Counted from the first letter of the stretch, positions 28,801-36,629 are shown. The stretch is 56,507 bases of DNA from Gammaproteobacteria bacterium (GCA_002725995.1 PBRQ01000040.1:1-56507); one strand, 5' to 3'. The notes: generated from the sequence alone by a model not told the origin. Numbers and translations: made by a program.

Positions 28801-29161
28801 GTATTTGATCACGGTTTGAATGAAGCTTGTTGTAAGTATTGAGTAGGGCGCTTTCACGGTTCTCCCCAACATAAAATCTAAGCGTTACTTCAGCAGATGA
28901 TGTACGGGATGTGGAGTAAACATTTTCAACCCCACTGATCTGGGCAAGCAACTTTTCGAGGGGTGTAGTGACCTGGCGTTCTACCTGCTTTGCTTCTAGT
29001 CCCGGTGCACTTACCAGAACTGAAACCATGGGAACAACTATTTGTGGTTCTTCTTCCCTGGGTGTGAATTGCAGTGCCAACATGCCAGTGATGGTGCCGG
29101 CAAATAGCAGTAGTAGAGGGAGGCCACCGTTTAGTGCCCGGTTAATTACAGCATCGAACAT
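25865..29161 (-). CDS. RND efflux permease (AcrB/HAE family)
   Basis: 1098 aa with two halves of six helices, each with a large periplasmic loop. The helix-4 proton-relay pair is in LGLLVDDPITGVDNIERF. In helix 10 the usual Lys is replaced by Arg (AGIVVRNSLILIEFIEQA), a change seen in a divergent RND subgroup. It exports substrates from the periplasm or membrane by proton exchange, together with the adaptor encoded behind it. The usual order is adaptor first; here the permease is promoter-proximal. The substrate is unknown. Confidence 0.93.
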   Translation of the reverse strand: MFDAVINRALNGGLPLLLLFAGTITGMLALQFTPREEEPQIVVPMVSVLVSAPGLEAKQVERQVTTPLEKLLAQISGVENVYSTSRTSSAEVTLRFYVGENRESALLNTYNKLHSNRDQIPSIISDWNVKPIEVDDVPIILLGLWSEDASLYSDYELRRVADEIATFLQGITDTNEVHIVGGRQREITIELNPEAMAARQTTIQNITAAIQVSNELVSAGDMTFGNQILKIEAGDYFQSVDELASAVINVIDGIPVHLKDVARVSDGREMATHYQWLEYGAGHASQESARHGSQPDDAQMITISVAKQRGSDAVRVAQDVHDLLEELKKDVLPPEMHIEVLRDYGVTANDKVNDLVLSLSFAVVTVVTFIGIFLGWRAAMVVALAVPLCYGFTLILDLAFGYTINRVTLFALILSLGLLVDDPITGVDNIERFMRSSSEGVRRKIVMAMSEIKIALIVSTLTIILAFIPLAFITGMMGPYMAPMAFNVPVAVMMSTLVAFFVTPWLAKKLLKPSHDVDDSLPLKSIYSKIVGPFLDSRRQAKKLLYGVLALFLIAALLPLLRLVPLKLLPFDNKSEIQILIDMPEGSTLEATSAEAFRVAAVTKQLPEVKAVGVFVGRPSPNDFNGMVRRYHQRVAPHLADVRLTLVRKEDRVHQSHAVVLRLRQLLRQTDLDADVKVVEVPPGPPVMDTLVAEIYAERITPYSSLIEAAKGVQERLEKEPHVVQVDSTVQATQPVTRFVADKEKAALSGISVRDINQSLRTANAGALVGHMNFSRESTPLPIRMRLPLEERSSENDLNRLQVGSQIDILKQQGTDGLDDAPQSLVSIGELGHFEKRTVDQAIYHKDLKPVVYVTAELSGRTPAEVLADITSDFEADESEQPDWRTRTYLNSGGGISWQLPSGTNLSWSGEGEWKITLRVFRDMGLGFLFALLAIFILLSLQTGSSTLSLIIMSSIPLTIIGIMPGFWLLNHLGEREIAGAPDPVLFTATAMIGMIALAGIVVRNSLILIEFIEQARKKGAELKDALIVAGAVRMRPVLLTAGTTLLGNVIITLDPVFAGLAIAIIFGIISSTIFTLVVVPVVYYLVFDPSPAQVTTT

Positions 29162-29255
29162 GTTTGGGTTTTGTGATTTCTAATACAGGTACTGCAAGGA
29201 TACTGGCTTTTTCTTCATTGATCTAATCCTAGCCACTAGGGGGTTGGGTATGTTG

Positions 29256-29687
29256 CTAACCGCGTCTCTCATCTGTGACTATGCGGTCGCTGAAGAAAAT
29301 CAGCCGGTGCCGGTACTTTCTTGACATATGACTGCTAAAAACACCAATGATCATGACGGTAGTTAGTAGATATACGCCCTGGTCCCAGAAAATACTAACA
29401 AGCATTAGCAACGTCATCTTGGCTGCGACTGCCACACCGCGAACTTCGCACAAAATAGCGCAGCTGGCATGCATATCAATAGCCAGAATTATTGCACCGG
29501 AAAGAGCCGCGCTCCACAGCCATGGCATGAGGCTCGCAGGAGCCTGGTCAAACACAAGGCCGCCAAACAGGACACCACTTGTCAGAATGTGGATTACACG
29601 CATTGTCATCATGCAGATCCTGCGATAGGGGAAATCCCTTGGATCTTTTGGGAATAGGAGGGGAAAAAATCTGCTGTTCTCAGACAT
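29256..29687 (-). CDS. Small four-helix membrane protein
   Basis: 143 aa with four hydrophobic helices (near residues 25-45, 50-75, 85-105 and 108-125) and a polar C-terminus. PRDFPYRRICMMTMRVIHIL and FSSHMSRKYRHRLIF are conserved-looking flanks. The family is not recognised. It follows the AOR gene in the same direction but beyond a terminator, so it is probably a separate unit. A membrane or quinone partner for the AOR is possible but unsupported. Confidence 0.65.
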   Translation of the reverse strand: MSENSRFFPLLFPKDPRDFPYRRICMMTMRVIHILTSGVLFGGLVFDQAPASLMPWLWSAALSGAIILAIDMHASCAILCEVRGVAVAAKMTLLMLVSIFWDQGVYLLTTVMIIGVFSSHMSRKYRHRLIFFSDRIVTDERRG

Positions 29688-29717
29688 GCTTGGAATTCAC
29701 TTGAGGCAAAAATGCAA

Positions 29718-29748
29718 ACCCCCGGATTCGCATGGCGAAGCCGGGGGT
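29718..29748 (-). terminator. Rho-independent terminator of the AOR gene
   Basis: ACCCCCGG and CCGGGGGT, extended by TTCGC/GCGAA, form a 13-bp hairpin. On the minus strand it is followed by TTTGCATTTTTG. It lies 40 bp past the AOR stop. Confidence 0.88.
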
Positions 29749-29787
29749 AAATTTACTACGGGACTGCTGTTCCTCCGTCTTGTTAGC

Positions 29788-31485
29788 CTAAAGAACTTCG
29801 ATAGAGTCAAGATTGTCCCAGATCTTCTCAATTTCGGCCTGGTCGACGCCAAAGACCATGCTCATGGGGGGAAGAACTTCCGTGCGAACAAAATCAGGTA
29901 CCGGGTCGAAATCAGCAATTTCAGCGCCCTTATTGAATTCAATCTCATCACGGAGTGCATCCCGCCCCAGGTCAACCAGGTCATCTTCAGTAGTTTCAAG
30001 GTCATAACAGGCGTTGAGGATACTACTGGCAAAAGCCAGTGTTTCCCTGTGATCGGCTGAAACAGCAAATTCACACAGGCCCAGGTTATCGATCGCGGCC
30101 TTCCAGATCTGCTCGCGTAGGGAATGTTCCACGGCACCTTCATTATCCATTTCGTATTTCAGGCCGGCCGTATGATCGGCGCCCATTGGGCTGGTTGCGT
30201 AGGTTACACCTGTCGGCTTGCCGACCCGGGGATCATGGGCAGGGATCGCCTGGCCTTTGAACACTGGTACACGATTAATGCCCAGACTTTTAGCCGTAGC
30301 GACGGCACCGTCCGCGATTACTGCACCAAGGCCTGTGCCACTCTCAACCTCATCTAACAAAGTATCAATTGCGTCAACATCGCCCCACTCAAATTTACCC
30401 ACACTGGCTGCCAGGCCAAGTGCACTGCCAATTTCAATGGTGTCCACGGCTAGGTCGTCGCACTTGCGATCAAACCTGGCGACCGCATCGCCACTGCCAA
30501 CACCAAGGTTGCTTCCCATCAACGCCAGTGTCTCGTATTCCAGGGCCGAGGTAACGTGCTCGCCATCTTCATCGTGGTGAATGACTGAACACTTGACCAT
30601 GCAGCCTGGCATGCAGGCATCCATTTTGCCGCCTCGCTTTTCACCATTAGCACGAATATTGGGGCCGTAAAGTCCCTCGATACCATCGAAAGTCTGGCCG
30701 GAATAGTTCATCATTGGCGTGCTGCCCATCCCACTCAAGGGCTCGACAACCATGGTTGTGCCACCCATGCCGAACATTTGAACCGTCTGGTCTTTGGCGA
30801 GTACCTTATTCCATGTTTTCAATGCGCTAAAATACACATCTTTTTGTGAGGGTGCGACGATCGCCACGTCCTCATCATCCACGAGGATTGCCTTGATGCC
30901 CTTGGCACCCATAACCGCACCCAAACCACCACGAGCAGCATGGCGTGATGGGTGGCCATCCTTGTCGGTCATTGCCACGCTGGCGGTAACCTGCTTCCTT
31001 TCTCCAACCGGCCCGATCGCGACGATGCCAATTTTTTTGCCATATTTCTCACGGATGGCAGGAAACATCGTATAGGTGCCCATGCCGAGATAGTCATCGG
31101 CATCCTCGAAGGAGACGCCACTTTTGTTGATTTTGATAAGGTGAAGTTTTCCGTCCGCGGGTGCTCCCTGAACAATAATGGCACGAATGCCGAGCCGGTC
31201 GATCTGCTGGGACATAGTCCCACCGACATTAGCCTCCTTAATGCCGAGTGTCAGCGGGCTTTTGCCGCCAATTGACATTCTGCCGAATGATGGTGCATTG
31301 GTGCCTGCCAGGGGGCCGGTTGCAAACACAAGACGGGCATCAGTGCCCATGGGGTCACTGTCCGGTGGTACTTCCTTGCTCAGAATTTTTGCTGACAATC
31401 CACGACCACCGAGTATCTTCCACTCTTCGGGTAGTTCTTCCAAGGTCGATGTCAACGCACTCATATCAATCCGCAGGATGTTCAT
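29788..31485 (-). CDS. Aldehyde:ferredoxin oxidoreductase family (W/Mo-bis-pterin enzyme)
   Basis: 565 aa. The N-terminal pterin-binding domain shows GGRGLSAKIL, ATGPLAGTNAP, SIGGKSPLTLG and RGGLGAVMGAKGIKAI. The [4Fe-4S] site has CMPGCMVKC and the fourth Cys in DNLGLCEFA, which also includes the DxxGLC pterin motif. Characterised members oxidise aldehydes to acids with ferredoxin and hold tungsten (sometimes molybdenum). moeA and a MoaD-like gene lie divergently next to it, consistent with local cofactor supply. The ferredoxin partner may be the gene at 46950. The substrate is not predictable. A short broken ORF precedes it on the same strand. Confidence 0.93.
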   Translation of the reverse strand: MNILRIDMSALTSTLEELPEEWKILGGRGLSAKILSKEVPPDSDPMGTDARLVFATGPLAGTNAPSFGRMSIGGKSPLTLGIKEANVGGTMSQQIDRLGIRAIIVQGAPADGKLHLIKINKSGVSFEDADDYLGMGTYTMFPAIREKYGKKIGIVAIGPVGERKQVTASVAMTDKDGHPSRHAARGGLGAVMGAKGIKAILVDDEDVAIVAPSQKDVYFSALKTWNKVLAKDQTVQMFGMGGTTMVVEPLSGMGSTPMMNYSGQTFDGIEGLYGPNIRANGEKRGGKMDACMPGCMVKCSVIHHDEDGEHVTSALEYETLALMGSNLGVGSGDAVARFDRKCDDLAVDTIEIGSALGLAASVGKFEWGDVDAIDTLLDEVESGTGLGAVIADGAVATAKSLGINRVPVFKGQAIPAHDPRVGKPTGVTYATSPMGADHTAGLKYEMDNEGAVEHSLREQIWKAAIDNLGLCEFAVSADHRETLAFASSILNACYDLETTEDDLVDLGRDALRDEIEFNKGAEIADFDPVPDFVRTEVLPPMSMVFGVDQAEIEKIWDNLDSIEVL

Positions 31486-31660
31486 TTAATTCTCCAGGCC
31501 TCTTGGCCCATAAATAGGTACGATCTTTTTGTTGTCCAGGTCGAATCGACGGTAAAGCCCATTGACCACCTGAACGGTGAAAGTCTCTGTATAACCTTCA
31601 AAGGGACTGTTGCGCCTGACTTTGAAGGATATCGCCCCGAACTATAACCTCAATTCGCAT
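31486..31660 (-). pseudogene. Short frameshifted ORF just upstream of the AOR gene
   Basis: On the minus strand a frame ending in TAA immediately before the AOR ATG reads SPFEGYTETFTVQVVNGLYR, then FDLDNKKIVPIYGPRGLEN. It has no start codon before an upstream TAG at 31642-31644. A second frame starting at 31660 reads MRIEVIVRGDILQSQAQQSL and stops where the first becomes convincing (about 31605). Joining them gives a protein of about 57 aa with one frameshift. I do not recognise it; the position suggests an accessory protein of the AOR. The remainder of 31661-31853 shows no gene and should hold the divergent promoters. Confidence 0.4.
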
Positions 31661-31853
31661 CAAGTTGAAGTGCATCTATTTCCATGCCCGGAGCTCCAGC
31701 GGGTAGGGCGTTCTTTATTCGTGAGCGGGTTTCAGGCTAGAATCCTGACAGCAATGTCCTGCTTGAGGCATCGGAAATACCTGCTCATGTGATAGTCGTT
31801 GGGTTAGATTAAATGCTGGTTGATGGGTTGGGAAACAGGAATCGGAGAAAGTA

Positions 31854-33029
31854 GTGATTACACAACAAGAAGCATACGAAACGATGATGTCCGAGGCTCG
31901 CCCCATGGGGTCAGAGCGGGTAGGGCTTGATGACGCCCTGGGCAGGGTTCTTGCTGAGGACGTTCGTTCCGACATGGATATGCCGCCTTTTATTAAATCA
32001 GCGATGGATGGCTATGCATGTCGAAGGAAAGACCTGGCCAATAAACTTAAAGTTGTCGAGGTGCTCAAAGCAGGTGCCGTACCTGGTAAAACGATTGCCA
32101 CCAACGAGTGTGCCAAGATCATGACCGGTGGCATGGTGCCAGAAGGCGCTGACTGTGTGATCGTGGTGGAGGAGGTTAATGTTCTTGATACGGATACCGT
32201 TCAATTCAACGGCGAATCGACACGCGACAATGTCTGCCAGAAGGGCGAGGATATGCAAGTCGATGATGTTGTTTTGACTGCAGGTATACGCCTTGGACCT
32301 CAACACATCGCTATGATGGCGTCGGTCGGTTGTGTTTCTCCGCAGGTCGTATGTAGGCCGCGAGTCGGTATCCTCGCCACGGGGGATGAACTGGTTGAGC
32401 CTGATGTGATGCCGGATGTCTCCCAGATAAGAACCAGTAATAGCCATCAACTCATCGCTCAGGTGCGGGCCTGTGGTGCGATCCCTACCTACTATGGGAT
32501 CGCGCGAGATACAAAAGAGTCCCTGGATGCAGCAGTAAAGACGGCAATGTCTGATTGTGATCTTGTCCTGCTGACCGGTGGGGTTTCCATGGGAGATCTT
32601 GACCTTGTGCCCGGTATCATGAAAGCCAACAAGGTCAATATCCTGTTTGAAGAAATAGCGGTACAACCGGGCAAGCCCACAACCTTTGGTGTTTCAGAAG
32701 AAGCAGCCTGTGTTGGTCTGCCGGGAAGTCCCGTCGCCGCGTTTACTCAATTCGAACTGCTGGTGAAACCCTTCATTTTTAGCATGATGTGGCACGAATA
32801 TCGGCCCGGGCACCTCCGTTTGCCGATGGCCGAAAACCGAACCAGGGCCCGTGCGTTGAGGGAAAACTGGTTTCCCTTTAAACTGACCGATGATGGCGCC
32901 GTGTTGCCCTGCGAGTTCCATGGTTCAGCACATGTCGAGTCCATATGTGAAGCCTACGGCCTGGCTCATATGCCCGTTGGCATGAGCACGATAGAGGCGG
33001 GTGCGCTTGTTTCAGTGCGAATTCTGTAA
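31854..33029 (+). CDS. moeA: Molybdopterin molybdotransferase MoeA
   Basis: 391 aa starting at GTG after atcggagaaagta. MPPFIKSAMDGYA, the MoCF domain with GILATGDELVEPD, SNSHQL and LTGGVSMGDLDLVP, and GLPGSPVAAFTQFELLVKP are the expected MoeA motifs. It inserts molybdate or tungstate into adenylated molybdopterin. It is divergent from the AOR gene and 12 bp ahead of a MoaD-like gene, so it may be dedicated to the AOR rather than being the housekeeping copy; members of this kind with AOR enzymes can be tungsten-specific. Confidence 0.93.
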   Translation: MITQQEAYETMMSEARPMGSERVGLDDALGRVLAEDVRSDMDMPPFIKSAMDGYACRRKDLANKLKVVEVLKAGAVPGKTIATNECAKIMTGGMVPEGADCVIVVEEVNVLDTDTVQFNGESTRDNVCQKGEDMQVDDVVLTAGIRLGPQHIAMMASVGCVSPQVVCRPRVGILATGDELVEPDVMPDVSQIRTSNSHQLIAQVRACGAIPTYYGIARDTKESLDAAVKTAMSDCDLVLLTGGVSMGDLDLVPGIMKANKVNILFEEIAVQPGKPTTFGVSEEAACVGLPGSPVAAFTQFELLVKPFIFSMMWHEYRPGHLRLPMAENRTRARALRENWFPFKLTDDGAVLPCEFHGSAHVESICEAYGLAHMPVGMSTIEAGALVSVRIL

Positions 33030-33041
33030 AGTGGTAGCCAT

Positions 33042-33296
33042 ATGATCAAGGTCACCTATATAGGAATGCTCGCTACCAACCTTAAGCAGGATGAAGAAGA
33101 GGTTGAATGGAGTGAGGCGCTAACGGATGTTGCTGACCTGATTGACTCACTTTGTGAGAGAAGGGCGGAGGTGTGGTCACGGTCACTGCGTCAGAAGAAC
33201 CTGTTGATATCTGTTAATCATTCAATGGTTAAAGCTGACCAAGCGCTTTCTGATGGTGATGAAGTGATCTTATTTCCGCCAATGAGCGGTGGCTGA
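33042..33296 (+). CDS. MoaD/ThiS-like sulfur-carrier protein
   Basis: 84 aa beta-grasp protein ending in FPPMSGG; the terminal Gly-Gly is the site of adenylation and thiocarboxylation in MoaD. ALSDGDEVILFPP is the normal end of the family. It gives sulfur to molybdopterin with MoaE, which is not in the window. It is co-transcribed with moeA (12-bp gap), which supports a local pterin-cofactor supply for the AOR. Confidence 0.88.
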   Translation: MIKVTYIGMLATNLKQDEEEVEWSEALTDVADLIDSLCERRAEVWSRSLRQKNLLISVNHSMVKADQALSDGDEVILFPPMSGG

Positions 33297-33302
33297 TAGT
33301 TT

Positions 33303-34205
33303 CTATCCCAGAATCGACTTAACTGCTGCCAGGTGTTCGATTGTTTTCATGCATTCGGACTGGTTCTTGCTCATGTTGCGGACGATGACATCCGTATAAC
33401 CCTGTTCCTGCAATACATTGATTTGCTCGGCAACCTGCTCCGGCGCTCCAAACATCAGCGCTGACTCAGGGACGCCTCGATAGCCCTGCTCAATGTATGG
33501 GCGGGCGACTTTTTCGGCCTCCTCGGCTGAGGCGCTAATGAAGATATCACGCCTGATGGCAGAAGCGGTCGACTCACGCCCGTGCTTTGCACAGGCTTCC
33601 CTATAGCGTGCAATCCCGTCACCGGCCTCTTCCGGAGTCAGGTTCGGCGCCGCGAGCCATCCTTCTGCAAGTCGTGCAGTCCGGTCGATAGCCTTGTCGG
33701 CCAGTGCGCCCACCCAAATATGAACCGGGTCCGATGGAACAGGAGAACATATCGCCTGCTCAATCTGCCAGTAGCGTGGTTCATCGACCGCCTCACCGTT
33801 CCAAAGTCCTCGCATGGTCTTAATGCTTGCGACAAACATACCGACGCGCTTGGACATATCAATACCCATGGCAGCACCCTGGCGCGAATCACCCAGGCCA
33901 CACTGCATAATGAAGGGGCCTTTGGCTAAACTTGCCAGAGTACCGACCTGCTCGGCCAGGGTGACTGGATGCCATAAAGGCAAGAGGTACAGGGCGCCAA
34001 AAGGCTTGTCTCCCCACTCGGCAAGCATTCTCGCCAGGATGACATTGTTCTGATAGTAGGGGATAGGAGTCACATGATGATCGCCAACAAAAAGTGTATC
34101 CAGGCCAGCATCCTTTGCTGCCGCTGCACGCTCTATCATATTGCTGGCGCCTTCATGTGGGTCTTCAACCAGGTGGGTGGAGCAAACTGAAATTCCAATT
34201 TTCAT
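33303..34205 (-). CDS. LLM-class flavin/F420-dependent oxidoreductase
   Basis: 300 aa bacterial-luciferase-like TIM barrel. GISVCSTHLVEDP, DTLFVGDHHVTPIPYYQN, and LASLAKGPFIMQCGLGDSR followed by KRVGMF are typical of the family. Enzymes of this group use FMNH2 or F420H2 to oxidise or reduce small organic compounds. It converges with the MoaD-like gene (6-bp gap). A second, more F420-like member is at 52685. Confidence 0.88.
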   Translation of the reverse strand: MKIGISVCSTHLVEDPHEGASNMIERAAAAKDAGLDTLFVGDHHVTPIPYYQNNVILARMLAEWGDKPFGALYLLPLWHPVTLAEQVGTLASLAKGPFIMQCGLGDSRQGAAMGIDMSKRVGMFVASIKTMRGLWNGEAVDEPRYWQIEQAICSPVPSDPVHIWVGALADKAIDRTARLAEGWLAAPNLTPEEAGDGIARYREACAKHGRESTASAIRRDIFISASAEEAEKVARPYIEQGYRGVPESALMFGAPEQVAEQINVLQEQGYTDVIVRNMSKNQSECMKTIEHLAAVKSILG

Positions 34206-34326
34206 TCAACAAAACTCCGATATCATCAAGAAAAAGGGTGAGGGATTACCCAGCCCATGGCATCTTACACTTTGGCAAACTCCTTGTGTATTTGACGGCC
34301 AGGTGAAGTTGTGCGGGACCCGATTA

Positions 34327-34722
34327 TTAAAATGCCGTGGCGATACAACTCACTGCCATGACAGATATGAGAACGAAGGTTCCCTGGGCACCAATCAGAC
34401 GGGGGTAGTTTGCTCCCTGATATGTGCCCAGGCCCACGGCGTGCAGCACACGAAGGACAAAAAGTGTCCCACCGCAGGCATGCAGTAGGATCGTCTGCAC
34501 TCCTTGCAGTTCCAGCACCAGGAGAAGCAGCAAGGCAATGGGTACATTCTCGATGAAATTTGCCTGTACCCGGAACGCGGCTTCGGGTTGCCAGTCTGGT
34601 ACTTTTGATCCTCGCAGGCGTGCATACAAAACAAAATTTGCCAGCAGAACCGCTAACAAACCATGCACTCCGGCGTAGATTGCCGTTACCTGAATCTCAT
34701 GAATTAGATTGACCTCATTCAT
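34327..34722 (-). CDS. MAPEG-family membrane protein
   Basis: 131 aa from the ATG at 34722 (MNEVNLIHEIQV), whose ATGA overlaps the stop of the preceding 75-aa gene. RLRGSKVPDW, FRVQANFIENVPIALLLL, GGTLFVLRVLHAVGLG and YPRLIGAQGTFVLI give the four-helix MAPEG pattern with the conserved F-R-V-Q-A-N-x2-E-N block. This is the bacterial relative of microsomal glutathione transferases; its activity here is unknown. A GTG three codons upstream is less likely because of the overlap. Confidence 0.86.
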   Translation of the reverse strand: MNEVNLIHEIQVTAIYAGVHGLLAVLLANFVLYARLRGSKVPDWQPEAAFRVQANFIENVPIALLLLLVLELQGVQTILLHACGGTLFVLRVLHAVGLGTYQGANYPRLIGAQGTFVLISVMAVSCIATAF

Positions 34723-34946
34723 ATTAGCCACCCGGTCATCGCCAGTACGAAACCTGCTAGTGCCAGTATTAGGCCAATAAATCGATATTGCTCAATCCAG
34801 AAGAACCCAAACGCTTCTGGTGTGCCAGCTTGAGGCTTTGGTGTATCCGGCGCTCTTATAGCCAGCGGTAGACCACTAACCCAGGTGATCAGTAAACCCT
34901 GCCATATCATGCCTAGGCCAAGGCAGACTATCCAAAGTTCATCCAT
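34719..34946 (-). CDS. Small two-helix membrane protein coupled to MAPEG gene
   Basis: 75 aa from the ATG at 34946, preceded by a strong taggaggtcgt site. Two hydrophobic segments (LWIVCLGLGMIWQGLLITWV and FIGLILALAGFVLAMTGWLI) flank a Pro-rich loop. The family is not recognised. Its stop overlaps the MAPEG start by four bases, so the two products are likely made in equal amounts and may act together. Confidence 0.65.
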   Translation of the reverse strand: MDELWIVCLGLGMIWQGLLITWVSGLPLAIRAPDTPKPQAGTPEAFGFFWIEQYRFIGLILALAGFVLAMTGWLI

Positions 34947-35157
34947 ACGACCTCCTAGAAAATTGTGCACAGTTTACTCAATTCTTCTATCGAAAAATAA
35001 GTAAACTGTCCCAGTATTTTCAGAATCAGGACAGCGTGCATTGATGAGTCACGCACAAGTAGCAGTAGTGGCCACGTATCTATGTGGACCAAACCAGGAG
35101 AGTAGAGGTCGGTGTTCACAATAGCCTCAACTTCTCAGGTTTTGCTGGAATGGTATA

Positions 35158-36042
35158 GTGAGAAGAAAAGAGAACGCAAAGAAAGGTAGTCCCATAAATA
35201 GATTTTTATCACAGGAAGTAAAACAGGCCCTCGCAGAGAGTATGCGGGAAGCTTATATGGAGATTTTTCCAACCGGGACCATTGAATCGAGACTGGATGT
35301 CCTGGAGCAAGGTTCCTATGTGGCTGTTACGTGTTCTCCTACAAAAGGTATTGATGAAACCCTTGATATGTCTGAACGTCTAGCCGAACGTGGTTTTAAG
35401 GTAGTTCCTCATGTTGCTGCAAAAATGGTGAAACACAAGACACACCTAAAGGAGATATTGGCTCGCCTGAATGACTTACCGATTATCAGCATTTTTGTTC
35501 CTGGTGGTGATGCGCTGAAAGCCGTCGGTGATTATTCGTCTGCGCTCGAGTTATTGCGTGACCTGGCAGAGTTTGATCACAATTTCTCAGAAATCGGCAT
35601 TGCTGCACATCCAGAGAGACACCCGGTGATAAGCAATGAAGTGCTGCTGGATCAACTGATAAAAAAGCAGGAATATTCAAATTACCTGGTTACACAAATG
35701 TGTTTCGACGCAGAGATTATCGTTAACTGGATAAGGGAAATACGGGGACATGGAGTTACACTTCCTGCCTGGATTGGTTTGCCGGGGGTATCCCAGCGCG
35801 GCTCTCTTATGAAAACATCAATACGAATTGGTGTTGGTGACTCGTTGAGATACCTGAAGAACCACGGCAGGATAGCGGCAAAACTACTAATGTCAAAAGA
35901 GTATCGCCCAGACGACCTGTTGACTAATCTTGCGCCTTATCTTGCAGACCCCTACTACAATATTGAGGGCCATCACATATACTGTTTTAACGCCGTTGAG
36001 AAAACTGAGGGCTGGCGAAAAGAGTTTATGGACAACATTTAG
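35158..36042 (+). CDS. Methylenetetrahydrofolate reductase-like protein
   Basis: 294 aa of the MTHFR (PF02219) TIM-barrel type. Features are VAVTCSPTKGIDETL, VPHVAAKMVKHKTHLKEIL, ISIFVPGGDALKAVGDYSS (place of the LRGD flavin loop), IGIAAHPERHPVIS (place of VACYPEGHP) and YLVTQMCFDAEII. It is divergent from MetF and stands alone, so it may serve a C1-transfer pathway such as demethylation rather than methionine synthesis. The start is GTG at 35158; an internal ATG (MREAYMEIF) is possible. It converges with the LuxR-type gene. Confidence 0.85.
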   Translation: MRRKENAKKGSPINRFLSQEVKQALAESMREAYMEIFPTGTIESRLDVLEQGSYVAVTCSPTKGIDETLDMSERLAERGFKVVPHVAAKMVKHKTHLKEILARLNDLPIISIFVPGGDALKAVGDYSSALELLRDLAEFDHNFSEIGIAAHPERHPVISNEVLLDQLIKKQEYSNYLVTQMCFDAEIIVNWIREIRGHGVTLPAWIGLPGVSQRGSLMKTSIRIGVGDSLRYLKNHGRIAAKLLMSKEYRPDDLLTNLAPYLADPYYNIEGHHIYCFNAVEKTEGWRKEFMDNI

Positions 36043-36070
36043 AAACTCCATTAGGAAGTCTGGATGCTGT

Positions 36071-36376
36071 TTAGTAAAGAAAGTCCTCAAAGAACCATGC
36101 GGACAGTACGTGTCGACCGGTTATGCCTGACTTCTTGTACATTTCTGGCGCCTGTTGCCGGACGGTTTTTTGCTTCGTGGTTCGCAACAGGGCGATCTCC
36201 AGGAATGACAACCCTTTTAGCAGGAGTAAGGCGACTTCCTGTTCACTCCGTGTCAGTTCCCAGTCTACAAACTGATTACTAATTGTCTCGCTGTACTGGC
36301 TTCTCGCAGCCTGCATTTGTTCACTGGCTCTTTCTATTTGTGCTTGCCCCGCTGCCAGTTCCTCCTTGAGTGTCAT
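36071..36376 (-). CDS. LuxR-type helix-turn-helix regulator, short
   Basis: 101 aa. A coiled N-terminus (about residues 1-35) precedes a GerE-type HTH: WELTRSEQEVALLLLKGLSF, EIALLRTTKQKTVRQQAPEM and YKKSGITGRHVLSAWFFEDF. This form with TVRQQA and a C-terminal LSAFFLEDLL-like end is a known LuxR subfamily, usually with a longer N-terminal part. It begins at the very edge of a second, decayed LuxR-type gene on the other strand. Targets are unknown. Confidence 0.8.
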   Translation of the reverse strand: MTLKEELAAGQAQIERASEQMQAARSQYSETISNQFVDWELTRSEQEVALLLLKGLSFLEIALLRTTKQKTVRQQAPEMYKKSGITGRHVLSAWFFEDFLY

Positions 36377-36377
36377 T

Positions 36378-36629
36378 TCAGGTCACCGTTATCTTTCTCG
36401 GTCAATAAGAACTTTGGTAGAAAGAGCGACCGCTACAGAGAACCTCACCAGCAGAGAAAGGTAAGTTGTAAGGCATATAGTACAGGGGCTGAGCAATAAG
36501 GGAATATCGAGGGTGATGGGCATTGCACCCAGGACGGTCGATACCCATCGAACCAACCTGATGCAGAAACTGAATCTGCATAATGTCGCGGAAGTAGTCG
36601 CCTTTGCGGTTAAGTCCGGGTTAACCTGA
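36378..36629 (+). pseudogene. NarL/FixJ response regulator, C-terminal remnant with in-frame stop
   Basis: In one + frame the sequence reads GHRYLSRSI, then LTSRER, TAA at 36462-36464, VVRHIVQGLSNKGISRVMG and APRTVDTHRTNLMQKLNLH, and ends with FAVKSGLT and TGA at 36627-36629. This is the whole DNA-binding end of a NarL-type regulator with the stop replacing the usual Glu of the LTxREREV motif (GAA to TAA). The receiver domain is missing. Truncation at the left edge coincides with the start of the LuxR gene on the other strand. Confidence 0.8.
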
